Part shown: positions 1 to 11,589 of the stretch, one piece after another
Layout of the letters: the number at the start of each line of letters is the position of its first letter
Position numbering within the stretch: the stretch's first letter is position 1
Assembly (NCBI GenBank): GCA_963575745.1
Contig: CAUYUJ010018735.1
Span: 1 to 64,000 of the forward strand
DNA from: Prorocentrum cordatum
Lineage: Eukaryota; Sar; Dinophyceae; Prorocentrales; Prorocentraceae
DNA: 64,000 nt
Reading direction: 5' to 3'
Translations under genes and position numbers: made by a program
Notes under the pieces: model-generated
Seen by the model: only the letters and a program-made list of their open reading frames with translations
What the model was told of the DNA's origin: nothing
The model's database searches: none

Positions 1-810
1 CAATACGGCCTCCCAGAGAGCCTTCAGCACGCTCCCCGACGGCGCCAGAAGGCCCCTGGGCACTCGCCGACGGCGCCACGACACCCGCATCGCCCCGAGA
101 CGGCTTCTCGCAAGCCCCCAACCACGCCCCATACCCCACACCGAGCCTTCTCGCCCCCCGACGGCCTCCCAGATGTCCTCCAGGACGCCCCCCGACGGCT
201 CCAGAAGGACGTTCCCATGACGCAGGAAGTTGCTCACCCCCACCCGAGGCCTTGGACCATTGAGTTTCCCCAGGCCTTCTCGGGAGCTTCCTGTCGACCC
301 CAGCCGCGGCCGCGGCATGCCCTCACGGTCCCAGATACCGTTATTGCCCGGGCCTCGCGGTACTGGTGACAAAGGGGGCTTGTCCCATGCGCTCGCAAGC
401 CCCAGACCAGGCCCCATCCCTACCCCGAGCCCCAGACACTCTGACCTATCCCAGATCTTCTCAACCGCCTCGTGTCGCTCCACAGCCGCACCATCCCCCA
501 GACCCCGCCCTCTCTGTTTCAGGATCCGCAGTCTCGGATCGTAGGGCCCTCCTCCAGCCCTGGAATCAGGGCCATCAGGCCTTGCTCGCATCTTGCCTCC
601 CTCTGCTGTCATGCTCCGACCTCAACCGCTCTTTCTGCCTGCTCCTGCCTTCCCCCCGGCCTCGGCGACACATGCGTGTTCCAGACACCCGGGCCCTGAC
701 AACTTTTGAAGACCCACAGTTTCGAGGACCTACTCGTGTCGGACAAGCTGTTCTGCTACGGAGTCGTCGCTTCAAGTGCAACGGGAGCGCGTGACACGTT
801 GTTCACGCCG
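1..810. other. GC-rich stretch without a recognised gene
   Basis: No gene or element is recognised here. The first 230 bases hold loosely repeated CGACGGC..CCAGA units, and the rest is pyrimidine-rich. The open frames crossing it overlap on both strands and have proline/arginine-rich low-complexity translations, so they are not called. Confidence 0.5.
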
Positions 811-836
811 TGGATCTCATCCACGGGTACACACTA

Positions 837-1085
837 GTCAGCTACAGCGCCGGGATTAGCGCGTGCCAGAAGGGCAAGCAGTGGGAAGGTGTTCTGGCGC
901 TGTTCAGCGAGATGTGTGAGGCGAATGTGTCGCCCGACGTCATCAGCTATAATGCTGGGGTAAGCGCGTTCGAAAAAGGCAGCCAATGGCAGCAGGCCTT
1001 GTCGCTGTTGAGCGAAATGCGGGAGGCTAAGCTGGAGCCCGACGTCATCTTCTCTACAATGCAGGGACCCGTGCGTGCGTGCGTG
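837..1085 (+). pseudogene. PPR (pentatricopeptide repeat) exon or fragment
   Basis: PPR proteins are helical-repeat proteins that bind organellar RNA in a sequence-specific way. Two ~35-residue repeats are readable in one frame: SYSAGISACQKGKQWEGVLA, then DVISYNAGVSAFEKGSQWQQ leading to LSLLSEMREAKLEPDVI. A third repeat start (LYNAG..RAC) follows only after a frame change near 1050-1070, and the satellite begins immediately after it. A TAG just before 837 could be a splice acceptor. There is no start codon, organelle signal or full repeat array, so this is an internal exon or a captured fragment. The repeat wording is typical of multi-copy dinoflagellate PPR genes (family knowledge). A similar remnant lies at 2826-2875 and a minus-strand PPR pseudogene at 59.4-60.5 kb. 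Confidence 0.75.
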
Positions 1086-1094
1086 CTTAAAATG

Positions 1095-2260
1095 CCCCAC
1101 AACGGCTCCGGGGACGCCCCAGAGGCGCTCACGCGGCCCGAGAGGCGCCCAGGACGGCCCCAGACACCCCCAAAACGGCCCAAGAGCGCTCCAAGAGAGC
1201 TCCGGACCGCCGAAAACGGCCCCGACAAGGCCCAGGAGGCCTCCACGACGGCCCCAGAGACGTTCAAGAGGCGTCCCAGGATGGCCCCCACAGGTCCAAA
1301 TCATTGTTTTTTTCAACAGAAAACCGTAAAATTTTAGCACACACTGCTTGTCGGAAGTATGGCGCAGAAGATGGGACAAGAGGCCCCCACGACCGCCCCA
1401 AGACGGCCCAAGAGGCCCCTCAGAGGCACGAAAACCGGCCCGCGAGAGCGTCCAGAGACCCAAGAGGCGCCCAACACGGCCCCCAGGCGGCCCCAAGAGG
1501 CGTCCAAGGATGGCCCCCAGAGGCGAAAATCATTGTTTTTCCAGAAGAAAAACGCTCACTTCCAGCATGCGCTGCTTCACGGGAATATGGCGCAGAAGCT
1601 GGTTCCAGGTCCCCACGACCGCCCCAAGACGGCCCAAGAGGCCCCCAAGACGCACGAAAACCGGCCCGAGAGGGGGTCGAGAGAGTCCAAGAGGCGCCCA
1701 CAACGGCCCCAGGGTGACACCAAGAGACTCCCAGGACGGCCCCAGGTATCCCCAAGACGCTCCAAGAGCGCTCCACGACAAGCCAAGACTGCCTTTTGCA
1801 GCGCCAAGACGGCCCAAGACGCCTCTACGACGGCCTAAGAGACGCCGAAGAGGCTTCCCAGGGGGGCCCCAGGAGGGCCCCGAGACGGCCCAAGACGCAC
1901 CCAAGACAGCCCCAAGAGCAGTTAACAATGGCCCAAGACGGCCCCACCGCCCCGTCTCCAAGACGGCTGTAGATGCCTCCAGCGCCACGTCTCCAAACCT
2001 TTCCGTTTGGACAGTCTCCAAGACGGTCTCTGGGCCGTCAGGGACGGCTCCAGAGGCGCCCGAGACGGTTCAAGAAACACCAAAGAGAACCCCAAGAGCG
2101 CCCAATATTTGCCCAAGATAGCTCCAAGATTGTCCCAAGATGGTCCGAGAGGCGCCCAAGACGGCCCCACATCGCCCCAAGACGGCCCAAGACGCACTCA
2201 AGATTGCCCAAGAGGGCTTCAAGAGACCCCCAGGAGGACGAAAAGGGCCCCCAAGCGGCC
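1095..2260 (+). repeat. CCAAGA satellite-like block 1
   Basis: The motif CCAAGA recurs every 10-11 bases with GC-rich spacers such as CGGCC or GGCGCC. Two AT-rich punctuation segments interrupt it (about 1298-1345 and 1525-1570, both with ATCATTGTTTTT). Because the period is not a multiple of three, all frames stay open by chance. Related blocks recur across the window in both orientations. Confidence 0.85.
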
Positions 2261-2825
2261 CCCAAGAGGCGTTGGATGCTTCTCTTTTGGGGAGCGTCGA
2301 ACTTCCAGTATCGTCTTGGGGGCTTCTTGGACCCACTGCGAGCCATCTCTGCGCCATTTGGGGACGTCTTGGGGCGGTGCGCTCGAAAGGTCGATTCGTG
2401 TCCTCGCACTGGGGCCCGTCTTAGGGAGTTACGTTTCGCCGCCCTCTTGCGGGCCTCCTAGGCCGCGCCCACTGGCCCCATTGTCACCACACTACCACAT
2501 CAAATTATCATTCGGCCCCGGCGAAGAGCAGATAACTTCTCACGGCTGCCCTCCCCGCAGAAGCTATCATGAACACATATTGCGGCGTCAGAAACAGCTG
2601 TTATGCCTACATGGGTGCGCTTCCATTGACACCGCCTCCACCACCGCGTTCCTGCCTTCAGGCCTGCTTGCCTGCATCCCTCGCCCACCTCCCCCTCCAG
2701 CGGCCACCTCCTCCATCCACACCGTCCCCTCCAACCTCCCCTTACCCGCGAGGCCCCAGAGACGCTCCACTTCCACGTCCAAGCCATGGCGGGCAGATTC
2801 CGCGGGCGGAAGGCCGCGGGTCAGC

Positions 2826-2875
2826 TCTAGTCTCTACTACATTGCAGGGCCCAGTGCGTGCCAGAATGGTGCAGG
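2826..2875 (+). pseudogene. PPR remnant at satellite border
   Basis: The translation LYYIAGPSACQNGAG is recognisably a decayed form of the PPR start (SYNAGISAC.KG). As at 1060-1085, the repeat breaks off and CCAAGA satellite follows directly. Fragment of one motif only. Confidence 0.55.
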
Positions 2876-2879
2876 CTCC

Positions 2880-3180
2880 AATGAACCAAAACCGCCCCGG
2901 GCTGGCTCCGGGCCGCCCAGGGAGGCCCCAAGACACGTCCAGAGGGTCCCAAAAATCCTCCAAGACGGCCCCGGAGAGCCCCGGCACGCTTAAAGATGCG
3001 CCCAAGACGTCCGAGAGTCGCCCCAGGCGGCCCTCGAGGCGTCCAAGACGCCCGAAGAGGCCTCCCACGAGGCCTCCCAAGAGGGCCCCGAGCGACAGAA
3101 AGCGTCGATTTCTACTGTGTTTTTCGGTGTTTTCGGCCTCCTCGCCTCTTCGGCTTTCCGACGCTCCAAGACGGCCCAAG
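2880..3180 (+). repeat. CCAAGA satellite-like block 2
   Basis: Same CCAAGA-phased repeat as block 1. At 3098-3150 it carries the AT-rich core (GATTTCTACTGTGTTTTTCGG), also seen near 4054, 8580 and 11780. Confidence 0.75.
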
Positions 3181-3615
3181 AAGGAGGGGGAGGAGGCGGA
3201 GGAGGAGGAGGGAAGGAGGAGGGAGAGGAAAAGGAGGAGGAGGAGGAGGAGGAGGAACATGATGAAGATGATGGTGGTGGTGATGGTGATGGTGATGGTG
3301 GTGGTGATGACGATGATGATGATGATGATGATGATGAGGAGGAGGAGGACGAGGAGGAGGAAGAGGAGGAGGAGGAGGAGGAGGAGGTGTGGAGGAGGAG
3401 GAGGAGGAAGAGGAGGAGGAGGAGGAGGGAACGTAGTCGGAAAAGGAAGAGGAGGCGGAGGAGGAGGATGAGGAGGAGGGAAAGGAGGAGGAGGGGAGGA
3501 AAGGGGGCGGAGGAGGAGGAAGGGGGAAAAGGAGGGTGCGATGGGAGGAGGAGGAAGAGTAGGAGGAGAGGAGGAAGAGCAGGGGGAAAGAGGAGGAGGA
3601 GGAGGAGGAAGAGGT
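3180..3615. repeat. (GGA)n/(GAT)n purine tract
   Basis: Strand-asymmetric GGA-rich repeats with an internal GATGATGGTGGTG section at about 3258-3335. The apparent Glu/Asp- or Ser/Pro-rich proteins in all six frames are by-products of the repeat. Confidence 0.9.
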
Positions 3616-3759
3616 GCCGTTTTCGGCCGCCTCGGGCCGCCTGGGGGCGAGGAGCGCCCGAAAGCTTTTCGAACCACGACCGCGAAACTCGACGAATAAC
3701 GGAAGTGCATTCAGCCTTCAACCTCCTCGTCCGTTTTTTGGCCGTTGCCCCGGGCGAAG

Positions 3760-3800
3760 CTAGAACCTAAACGCGCGCGTAGCGCGCGCGTGTGGTTCTA
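3760..3800. repeat. CTAGAACC...GGTTCTA palindrome
   Basis: A 41-bp inverted repeat with arms CTAGAACC and ACGCGCGCG and a TAG centre. A nearly identical 40-bp palindrome is at 15588-15627, and partial versions are at 4604-4640 and 6252-6285. It sits just before the first unit of the 847-bp tandem duplication. Confidence 0.8.
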
Positions 3801-3806
3801 CTGTAT

Positions 3807-4605
3807 ACACATATAACGGCGCACCGGGTCCGGGGGCCCGGGGCCGGGACCCCGACCATAAATGTGCGCCCCGGGGTGCCCGGAGGCTCGTCGGGCCGCC
3901 GGACGCTGTCCAAGATCGTTCGCAGGCGGCTTCGGAACGCGCTCCAATGGGTCCAGATGCCTTCCAAGACGCCTGTCATGACACCAAGAAGGTCCCAGAA
4001 ACCTCCAAGACGCTCCGAGAGGCAGCCCAAGAGAGGCCCAAGAAACAAAAATCGTGCCATTCCTATTGGAAAACGTATATTTTTCGCATGTTCGCCTCTT
4101 GGGCTTTCACCGCGTCCAAGACGGCCCAAGAGGCGCCCAAGACCGCCCCAAGACGGCCCAAGAAGCTTCCAAGAGGGCCCCGGGACAGCCCAAGAGGGCC
4201 CCAAGACGGCCCAAGAGGCGCCCAAGATGGCCCAAGAGGGCCCCGAAACGGGCCCAAGAGGGGGCCCAGAGGGGGACCACGAACCGCAAGCTCGAGCTTC
4301 CGCCCCAAGAGGCCGCCAGGAGGCCCCAAGGAGGCCCTTCAAGAGGCCCCAGGAGACCCCCAAGAGGCCCAAAGGAGGCCCCGAGAAGCCCCAAATCGGC
4401 CCCCAAAATGCTTCCGAACCTGCTTCCAGGAGGCCCCCGACAGGTTCAGAGGCCCCCGAGAAGCTACGTCAAACTCCCAGCGAGCGGCCGGACGAGGCCC
4501 CCCAAAATCACAAGAGGGTTCCAGTATTTGTATCCTTCAGCGCTCTCTGGCCTTCTTCCCCCTGCCCCCTTCCCTGCGATTTTCGTTGACTCAAGCTCGC
4601 CTCCT
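3807..4605. repeat. tandem segmental duplication, unit 1
   Basis: Begins ACACATATAACGGCGC, then a GC palindrome (GGGTCC..GGGACC), CCAAGA satellite with an AT-rich core at about 4045-4110, and ends CTCAAGCTCGCCTCCT. The same order of sequence repeats 847 bp downstream. Confidence 0.85.
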
Positions 4606-4653
4606 AGCTGAACCTAAGGCGCGAAGCGCGCGCGGTTATTTTGGTGGTTTAGT

Positions 4654-5484
4654 ACACATATAACGGCGCACCGGGTCCGGGGGCCCGGGGCCGGGACCCG
4701 ACCACAAATGTGCGCCCCGGGGGGCCCGGAGGCTCGTCGGGGCTTGCCGGAGGCCTCCCCAGTCAGACAAGACGGCCCAAGAAGCGCCCAAGACGGCCCA
4801 AGAAACTTCCAAGAGGCCTCCAAGAGGGCTCCGATGCTGAAGATGGCCTCCAGACGTCCAAGGACGCCCCCAAGAGGCCCCAAGAAGCCTCCAACATGCG
4901 TCCCAAGAGGGCCCCTAGACGCAAAAATTGGCCCATTCCCTTCGTAAAACGTACATTTTCAACAAAGTTGTCTTTTGGGCTTTCCGACGTTACAGGACGG
5001 CCCAAGAGGCGCCCAAGACCGCCCCAAGACGGCCCAAGAAGCTTCCAAGAGGGCCCCAGGACAGCCCAAGAGGGCCCCAAGACGGCCCAAGAGGCGCCCA
5101 AGATGGCCCAAGAGGGCCCCAAGACGGGCCCAAGAGGGGGCCCAGAGGGGGACCACGAACCGCAAGCTCGAGCCTTCCGCCCCAAGAGGCCGCCAGGAGG
5201 CCCCAAGGAGGCCCCTCAAGAGGCCCCAGGAGACCCCCAAGAGGCCCAAAGGAGGCCCCGAGAAGCCCCACATCGGCCCCCAAAATGCTTCGAACCTGCT
5301 TCCAGGAGGCCCCCGACAGGTTCAGAGGCTCCCGAGAAGCTACGTCAAACTCCCAGCGAGCGGCCGGACGAGGCCCCCCAAAAAATCCCAAGAGGGTTCC
5401 AGTATTTGTATCCTTCAGCGCTCTCTGGCCTTCTTCCCCCTGCCCCCTTCCCTGCGACTTTCGTTGACTCAAGCTCGCCTCCTC
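4654..5484. repeat. tandem segmental duplication, unit 2
   Basis: Near-identical second copy of 3807-4605, with its AT-rich core at about 4925-4985. The first part, up to about 4960, is more diverged than the last 500 bp, which suggests partial homogenisation. A 623-residue open frame starting here is repeat-derived. Confidence 0.85.
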
Positions 5485-5583
5485 TCCATTTCCTCTCTCT
5501 GCCTCTCTCTCTGTCTGTCTTCTTCTTCTCTCTCTCTCTCTATATCCATCTCTCTCTCTCTCTCTCTTCGCTCTCTGTCTGTC

Positions 5584-5624
<41 letters not shown>

Positions 5625-5645
5625 TTCTCTTTCTTCCTTTCAGAT
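5484..5645. repeat. (CT)n pyrimidine tract
   Basis: Dinucleotide CT runs with TGTCTGTC interruptions. Confidence 0.9.
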
Positions 5646-5746
5646 TCCGTGTCCTTGCGACCTTCTGCAGTCCCCGACGTCGCCACGGCTGGATCCGCTC
5701 GAGCGTGTCTTGTGATGTGCGGCGGAGCGAAGCCCGTCCCACTGAT

Positions 5747-5790
5747 CAAGGCACAGGTGCGAAATGATGGGTCCATCATTTCTTGCCTTG
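5747..5790. repeat. 44-bp foldback
   Basis: Inverted repeat CAAGGCA...GAAATGATGG-GT-CCATCATTTC-T-TGCCTTG. Flanking DNA (5645-6250) holds no recognisable gene. A second inverted pair, GACGTCGGAGG / CCTCCGACGTC, lies at about 5840-5890. Confidence 0.6.
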
Positions 5791-6284
5791 CCATGTGCGT
5801 TTTCCCAATCGATTCCTGGGCCCGAGGTCGCAAAAATTACGACGTCGGAGGTCTGGGGAGGCGGGAAGCACGACCTGGACCTCCGACGTCTTGGAAGAAT
5901 CACGACGGCGGTTTCGGTCAATTTTCGGCCTCCGGGGCCCCTCGCAGGGTCCCGTCAGTCAGAAAGACTCAGGAATCACAGAAGAGAGAGGTCCGGGACC
6001 AGGGGCCGCGCACAGAAAGCATCACGACATCGGACGTCCAGAGAGGAGGTAGGAACACGAGGAGGAGGGAGCCCATACCTCCTGGCGACGCAACACCAAA
6101 TACAACAAAAGCTTCCCCGCGACTTTCCCCAGAGACTAACTACAGAAACTCCTTTCGTATTCTGGCCAGAAGCATCCAGAAACGATGTACATTAGCCCTG
6201 GCGGGGGGAATGATGGCGATGGTGATGTTCATGATGACGACGGTGACGATCCTAGCTAGAACCACGCGCGCGCTTCGCGCTCCA

Positions 6285-6520
6285 AGGCTGCGCACGAGTG
6301 GCCCAGGACGGCCCCAAGACGGCCCACGAGAGCCCCAAGACGAGTTCGAGAGGGGTCCCAGACGGAGAAAGCCAACCTCGAATTCCGAGCTTCCGGCCCA
6401 AGAGGCTCCAGGAGGCGCCAAAATGCCGCCAAGAGGCGCCAAAAGGCTCCCAAAAGCACCCCAAGACGTTCCGAGAGGCACCCCAAGAGAGGTCCAAGAA
6501 ACAAAAATCGTGCCATTCCT
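6285..6520 (+). repeat. CCAAGA satellite-like block, ending in AT-rich core
   Basis: CCAAGA-phased repeat ending in AAAAATCGTGCCATTCCTAT at about 6505, the same core start as at 4049. A half-palindrome TAGAACCACGCGCGCGC at 6257 marks its left side. From 6520 to 6890 nothing is recognised. Confidence 0.7.
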
Positions 6521-6894
6521 ATTTTCTCTTAGGGCGTTCGACTCCGAAGCTGGAAAACACGACCCAGAGCAGGAGGGTTGAGAACAGTACTACCAGCACT
6601 GGTGTTTCACTCTTTTGCTTCCTCTTGCTCCTCGAGCCGACAGTCGGCGCCGCGTATTGACGGTGCACGCGGGCTCAGAGGAGCCCTCGGTCTGCGTCAG
6701 GGGCTGCGGCCTGCAGGCCAGAGGGAGCTTAGTTTGCGACGGCATGGTCTTGGCGTGTCGGGGCCGCTTCGTTTGAAGGGGGCATATCTGATTTGCTCGT
6801 TGTATGGAGTTAGCGGTCGAGCATGCGAATCAGAATCCCCGCCCCTGCATATCGAAACATGCCAACCTATGCTGTAGTATGCTGTCTCATTTAC

Positions 6895-6935
6895 ATACAT
6901 ATACATATACATATATATATATATATATATATGTA
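6895..6935. repeat. (TA)n microsatellite
   Basis: Alternating TATACATATATA repeat. Confidence 0.9.
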
Positions 6936-7134
6936 TGCGCATATTCGCCATATGGTTAGAGAGGGTTGGATACTCCGCCTGGTCATTTCTCCACAGGCGT
7001 GGGTGCTCGAATCCACCCAGCTGGCTGCCTGATGCCGACGAGTTGAGCCTGGTACCCCGTCGTTGCGGTGCCGCAACTCTCAGCATCTGCCTGGTGCTTG
7101 AGCAGCAGCATATTTCTCCGTACATACATGACCA

Positions 7135-7345
7135 ACACGCCCCAAGAGGGCGCCCGAGACCCCCACGATGCCCCAAGCAGCCAACACGAGGCCTCCAAGA
7201 CGCCTCATAACCCGTGCAATTTGACCTCCCAGAGGGCCCCGAGAGGCAAAATTGGCCCCGTTCTCTTCGGAAAACGTACATGTCAACCGGATTCGTGTTT
7301 TTCGTCTTCGCACCGAGCTTGTCCCCAAGAGGCCCCCAAGCAGAC
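7135..7345 (+). repeat. CCAAGA satellite-like block with core
   Basis: CCAAGA repeat with the AT-rich core at 7250-7300 (GTTCTCTTCGGAAAACGTACA), followed directly by a tetranucleotide microsatellite. Confidence 0.7.
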
Positions 7346-7359
7346 CCCAAGGGGCTTCC

Positions 7360-8235
7360 AATGTATGTATTTATGTATGCATGTCTGTATGTATGTATGG
7401 ATGGATGGGTGGATGAACGGATGGATGGATGGATGGATGGATGGATGGATGGATGGATGGATACGGATGGGGATGGATATGTAAATGTATATGCATATGT
7501 ATAGGTATGTGTATATGTTTACTTGTATGTATATGTATATGTATATGCACATGTATATGTATATGCGTATGTACATGTATATGTAAATGTATATGTATTT
7601 GCATGTGCATATTCATAGGTATGTTTGTATATATATGTACATGTATATGTACATGTATATGTACATGTAGATGTACAAGTATATGTGTATGCACATGTTG
7701 ATGTACATGTACTTGTATAGGTGTATGTATATATTCATGTACATGTACATGTAATGCACGTGAATATGTATATATATATATATATATATATCCATATCTA
7801 TGTATATATATATATATATATGCAAGCTGTTGTGTATAGGTGCATCTGTACATAGGCATATGCATTTGTATAGGTATGATATTATTTTCAAATATAGATG
7901 CATGCATATGCGTATGAAGCATTATATGTATATGTGTATGTATATGTATAGGTTTAGGTATGCGTATGTACATATGATTATGTTTATGTAGATGTGTATG
8001 TATACGTATATGTATACGTAGATGTATCTGCATTTGTATATGTATTTACACATGGGCATGTATATGTATTTGTATACGTATACGCATATTTATATGTAGA
8101 CGTAGATGTAAATGAATATGTACATCTATATTTACATGTATGTCATATGTAGATGTAGCTGTATATGTAGATGTAGATGTAGATGCATATGGAAATGTAT
8201 ATGTGTATGCAGACGTATATGTATATGTCCATGTG

Positions 8236-8281
<46 letters not shown>

Positions 8282-8282
8282 T
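7360..8282. repeat. compound microsatellite (ATGT / GGAT / TATATG / GA)
   Basis: Runs of GTAT, GGAT (7397-7460), then about 800 bases of degenerate TATATG/TACATG, ending in (TA)n-(GA)n at 8238-8280. The His/Ile/Tyr-rich translations are artefacts. Confidence 0.9.
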
Positions 8283-8339
8283 AGGTATCCCCGTGCACGA
8301 GGCCCGGGCGACCGGGGCCGCGACCACGACAGGGCATGG

Positions 8340-8880
8340 GAGGACCAGGGTTCCCCAGTCCGCTCCCAGAGCACCCTGGAGCGGCCCTGGAGCTCCCAGA
8401 CTGTCCCAGAGAGCTCCCAGAAGCCCTCGGGGACTTCGACAAGCCCTTCCAAGACAGCCCAGATAGCCTTAACGTGGTCCAGGATGGGTTCGAGACCGCA
8501 AATACACAGCCCAAGAGGCCTCCAAGAGGCCTCAAGAGAGCTCCGAGAAGCATCCCGAGAGCCCGAAGAGGCTCAAATCCTTGATTTCCGTTGGTTTTTG
8601 AAATGTTTTTCGGTGTCTCGCGTTTTCGACCTCCCGGCGCTCTACGACAGCCGACGACGCCCCCAAACCGCCGAAAAGACCTCCAACAGAGCCCCAAGAT
8701 TGCCCAAGGGAGCCCGAAAATTGCCTGGGACGAGCCTCAGACGGCCCAAGAGAGCCCCAGGACAGGCCCATGCTGGGCCCCACAGCGGGAGCGGGAGGCC
8801 CCAAGGGGGCCCTGATGGCCCGAACGTGGCCCCAGATGGGCCCAACACTGCCAATACACAGCCCAAGAGCCCTCCGAAAT
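8340..8880 (+). repeat. CCAAGA satellite-like block
   Basis: Looser CCAAGA/CCAGAG repeat with the AT-rich core at 8578-8640 (TTGATTTCCGTTGGTTTTTG), which matches the reverse complement of the core at 9905-9960. Confidence 0.7.
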
Positions 8881-9115
8881 GTATGTATGTATGTGCATGT
8901 ATGTATATATGTATGTATGTATGTATGCATGCATGCATGCATGCATGCATGTATGTATGTATGTATGTATGTATGTGTGTGTATGTATGTATGTATGTAT
9001 GTATGTATGTATGTATGTATGTATGTATGTATGTATGTATGTATGTATGTATGTATGTACATATGTATGATGTGTATATATGTATGTATGTATGTTTGTA
9101 TATAATATATACATT

Positions 9116-9145
<30 letters not shown>
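8880..9145. repeat. (ATGT)n microsatellite
   Basis: Almost uninterrupted ATGT tetranucleotides with an ATGC section, ending in (TA)n. Confidence 0.95.
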
Positions 9146-9150
<5 letters not shown>

Positions 9151-9156
9151 ACAAGG

Positions 9157-9396
9157 CTGCATAGGCGCTTCGCGCCATGCATCTTGTTCCTTGAAGCTTT
9201 GGATCGGCTGGCTTCTCGCGGTATCCTGCGGTCCCTTCGAGGGGTCCTCGCGGGCTCGCATTGCGAATGTGCAGAGGTTGCGGAGGGGGAGTGGGAGAAC
9301 TTGGTGTTCGAAGCAACGAAAGGGGCAAATGGAATGCAAGAAAAGGACTTCAGAGGGAAACTTATCGAATCCCGGGTTCGCAACCAAATTTCTTAA
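9157..9396 (+). other. unrecognised open frame, weak exon candidate
   Basis: The open frame reads like ordinary protein in its second half (EGEWENLVFEATKGANGMQE, then DFRGKLIESRVRNQIS) and is not low-complexity, unlike its surroundings. No family is recognised and the start codon lies in the microsatellite. A stem GGGTTCGCA/TGCGAACCC spans 9373-9413 at its end. Confidence 0.2.
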
Positions 9397-9599
9397 AAAA
9401 GGGTGCGAACCCAGGATTCTGACCAGAATGCAGCCTGTATCTTGCAAAGTATGAGGCAGGGGGGGGCGCGGGGAGGCGCGCTGACGCGACTTTGGGACAG
9501 GCAGGTTCTACGAACGTTATGTATGGGCTTCGTTCGGAAGACGTGTCGAAACGCTCCCTGGCACGTCTGTAACCCGGTGTGGAGCGCTCAAACGTTCCG

Positions 9600-11352
9600 A
9601 CTTGGGCCCCGTGGAATCGCTTGGAGGCTTCTTGAGCACTCTTGGGTGGTCTTGTGGGCATCTGCGGCTGTCTCGGAGGTCAGGAGAGCCGAACATGCGA
9701 GAAAGAAAAAAAAACCTTGGGGCTCTCTGGGGCCGTCTTGGGCACCCCTTGGGCTGTGTCGGGGCTGTCTGGGGCCGTCTTGGGCACCCCTTGGGCCGTG
9801 TCGGGGCTGTCTTGGGCCGGTTTCGGACTCGCTTGGAGGCCTCTTGAGCCGTCTGGCATCGGTCTTGTGAGCGTCTTCGGCCGTCTTGGCACGTCGGAAC
9901 AGTGAACATGCAAAGAAGCAAAAATCTTAGAAAAACCATAGGAAATCACTGATTTTCATCTCTTGGGGGCTTCTTCGGAGGACTCTGGAAGGCTCTTGGG
10001 ACCCTCTTGGGCCTTCGTAGGAGCCTCGAGAAAGCCTCTGGGGAGGTCCAAGGAGCCTCGCGTGTCCTCTCACCTTCCTCTTTGGACGGAGAGCGCTAAT
10101 TTTCGCGCTCGGAGGCTGCGATCCTCGTGAGGGGTCCCGTTTCCGGAAGTCCCGGTTGGGGAGGATCCTATTTCGGGGGGGGGGGTCCCACCCCCCAGGA
10201 TTATAAAGGCCTTCTTCGGAGAACTCGTGGAGGTTCTTAGAGGCCTTGTGGGGCGTCGTGGGGGAACTTCGTGAATGCTTCTTGGCGGCTCTTGGGCGCC
10301 TCGTGGCACGTCTGGGGAGCCGTTGAGGAGTCTTGGAGCTTCGTGTGGGCGTCTGGGTGCAGAGTCCTTGAAATCATAAGCCTTTTGCGCGCCTGGTGGC
10401 CCTTCTTGTGGCCTCCTGGAAGGGGCTTGGGGCCTCGCGTGGCCGTGTGGGAGCCGAGCGCGTTGCAATTGTATGTTTTTTCCCTTTTAAGCTCTGTCTG
10501 AAGCTTGTCGTGGGGCTCTCTGGGGCCGTCTTGGGCACGGCTTGGGCCGTCTGGAGGCTCTGTTGGGCCGGCTGTGGACTCGCTTGGAGGCTGCTTGGGC
10601 CCTCTGGGATTGGTCTTGTGGGCGTCTTCGGCCGTCTTGGCACGTCGGAACAGTGAACATGCAACGAAGCCAAAATCTTAGGAAAGCCATAGGAAATTAA
10701 TGATTTTGATCTCTTGGGGCCTTCTTCAGAGAACTCTGCGAGGTTCGTGGGGCCTTCTCAAGCTGTCGGGGGAACCTTTAAGAAGCTTTGAAGGCAACCC
10801 GAGGACCCTCGCGTACCCTCGTAGGTGCCTCTTCGGACGAAGATCGCTCAGTTTCGCGCTGGAAGGCTACGATCCTCGTGAGGGGTGCCGTTTCTGAAGG
10901 CCGTCTTGGGGCTCTCTGGGGCCGTCTGGGGCACCCCTTGGGCCGTGTCGGGGCTGTCTTGGGCCGGTTTCGGACTCGCTTGGAGGCCTCTTGAGCCGTC
11001 TGGCATCGGTCTTGTGGGCGTCTTCGGCCGTCTTGGCACGTCGGAACAGTGAACATGCAAAGAAGCAAACATCTTAGAAAAACCATAGGAAATCACAGAT
11101 GTTCATCTCTCGGGGGCTTCTTCGGAGGACTCTGGAAGGCTCTTGGGACCCTCTTGGGCCTTCGTAGGAGCCTCGAGAAAGCCTCTCGGGAGGTCCAAGG
11201 AGCCTCGCGTGTCCTCTCACCTTCCTCTTTGGACGGAGAGCGCTAATTTTCGCGCTCGGAGGCTGCGATCCTCGTGAGGGGTCCCGTTTCCGGAAGTCCC
11301 GGTTGGGGAGGATCCTATTTCGGGGGGGGGGTCCCACCCCCCAGGATTATAA
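9600..11352 (-). repeat. tandem array of three satellite units (reverse orientation)
   Basis: TCTTGGG-phased repeat, the reverse complement of CCAAGA. Unit A (about 9765-10206) and unit C (about 10905-11352) are near copies: both contain the AT-rich core (CATCTTAGAAAAACCATAGG in unit C) and both end in a G-run / TCCCA / C-run hairpin before AGGATTATAAA. Unit B (about 10496-10790) is a diverged middle copy. Confidence 0.8.
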
Positions 11353-11359
11353 AATTATA

Positions 11360-11510
11360 GAAAAGGGAATATATATATATATATATATATATATGATGTG
11401 TTGGTTTATGTATGCATAATATATATAGTATATATATGTATATATGTAAGCATGTATATACATACATACATATATATATATATACACATATATATATACG
11501 TATAATGGGT
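11360..11510. repeat. (TA)n/(CATA)n microsatellite
   Basis: TATATA runs with ACATACAT interruptions. Confidence 0.9.
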
Positions 11511-11589
11511 AGGGGGTCCCGGGCCCTCCGAAGTGCACTGATTTTTCGTCTGACCGTTTCGGGCCCAGCGGGGGGCGCCAAAAAACGTC

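Noticed and set aside
2742-3710. 322-residue minus-strand ORF
   Set aside because: Pro/Leu/Ser repeats from the (GGA)n/(GAT)n microsatellite.
4710-6581. 623-residue plus-strand ORF
   Set aside because: It is open only because the 10-11 bp CCAAGA repeat and CT runs lack stops in every frame; composition is Pro/Arg/Lys repeat and then Ser/Leu repeat.
6948-7030. tRNA-like sequence (TGGTTAGAG..., GCCTG...CAGGC, GGGTGCTCGAATCCACCC)
   Set aside because: The anticodon-loop region is too long and the acceptor ends do not pair, so no cloverleaf can be supported.
8880-9070. CRISPR-like regular repeat
   Set aside because: Uninterrupted ATGT tetranucleotide repeat without spacers.
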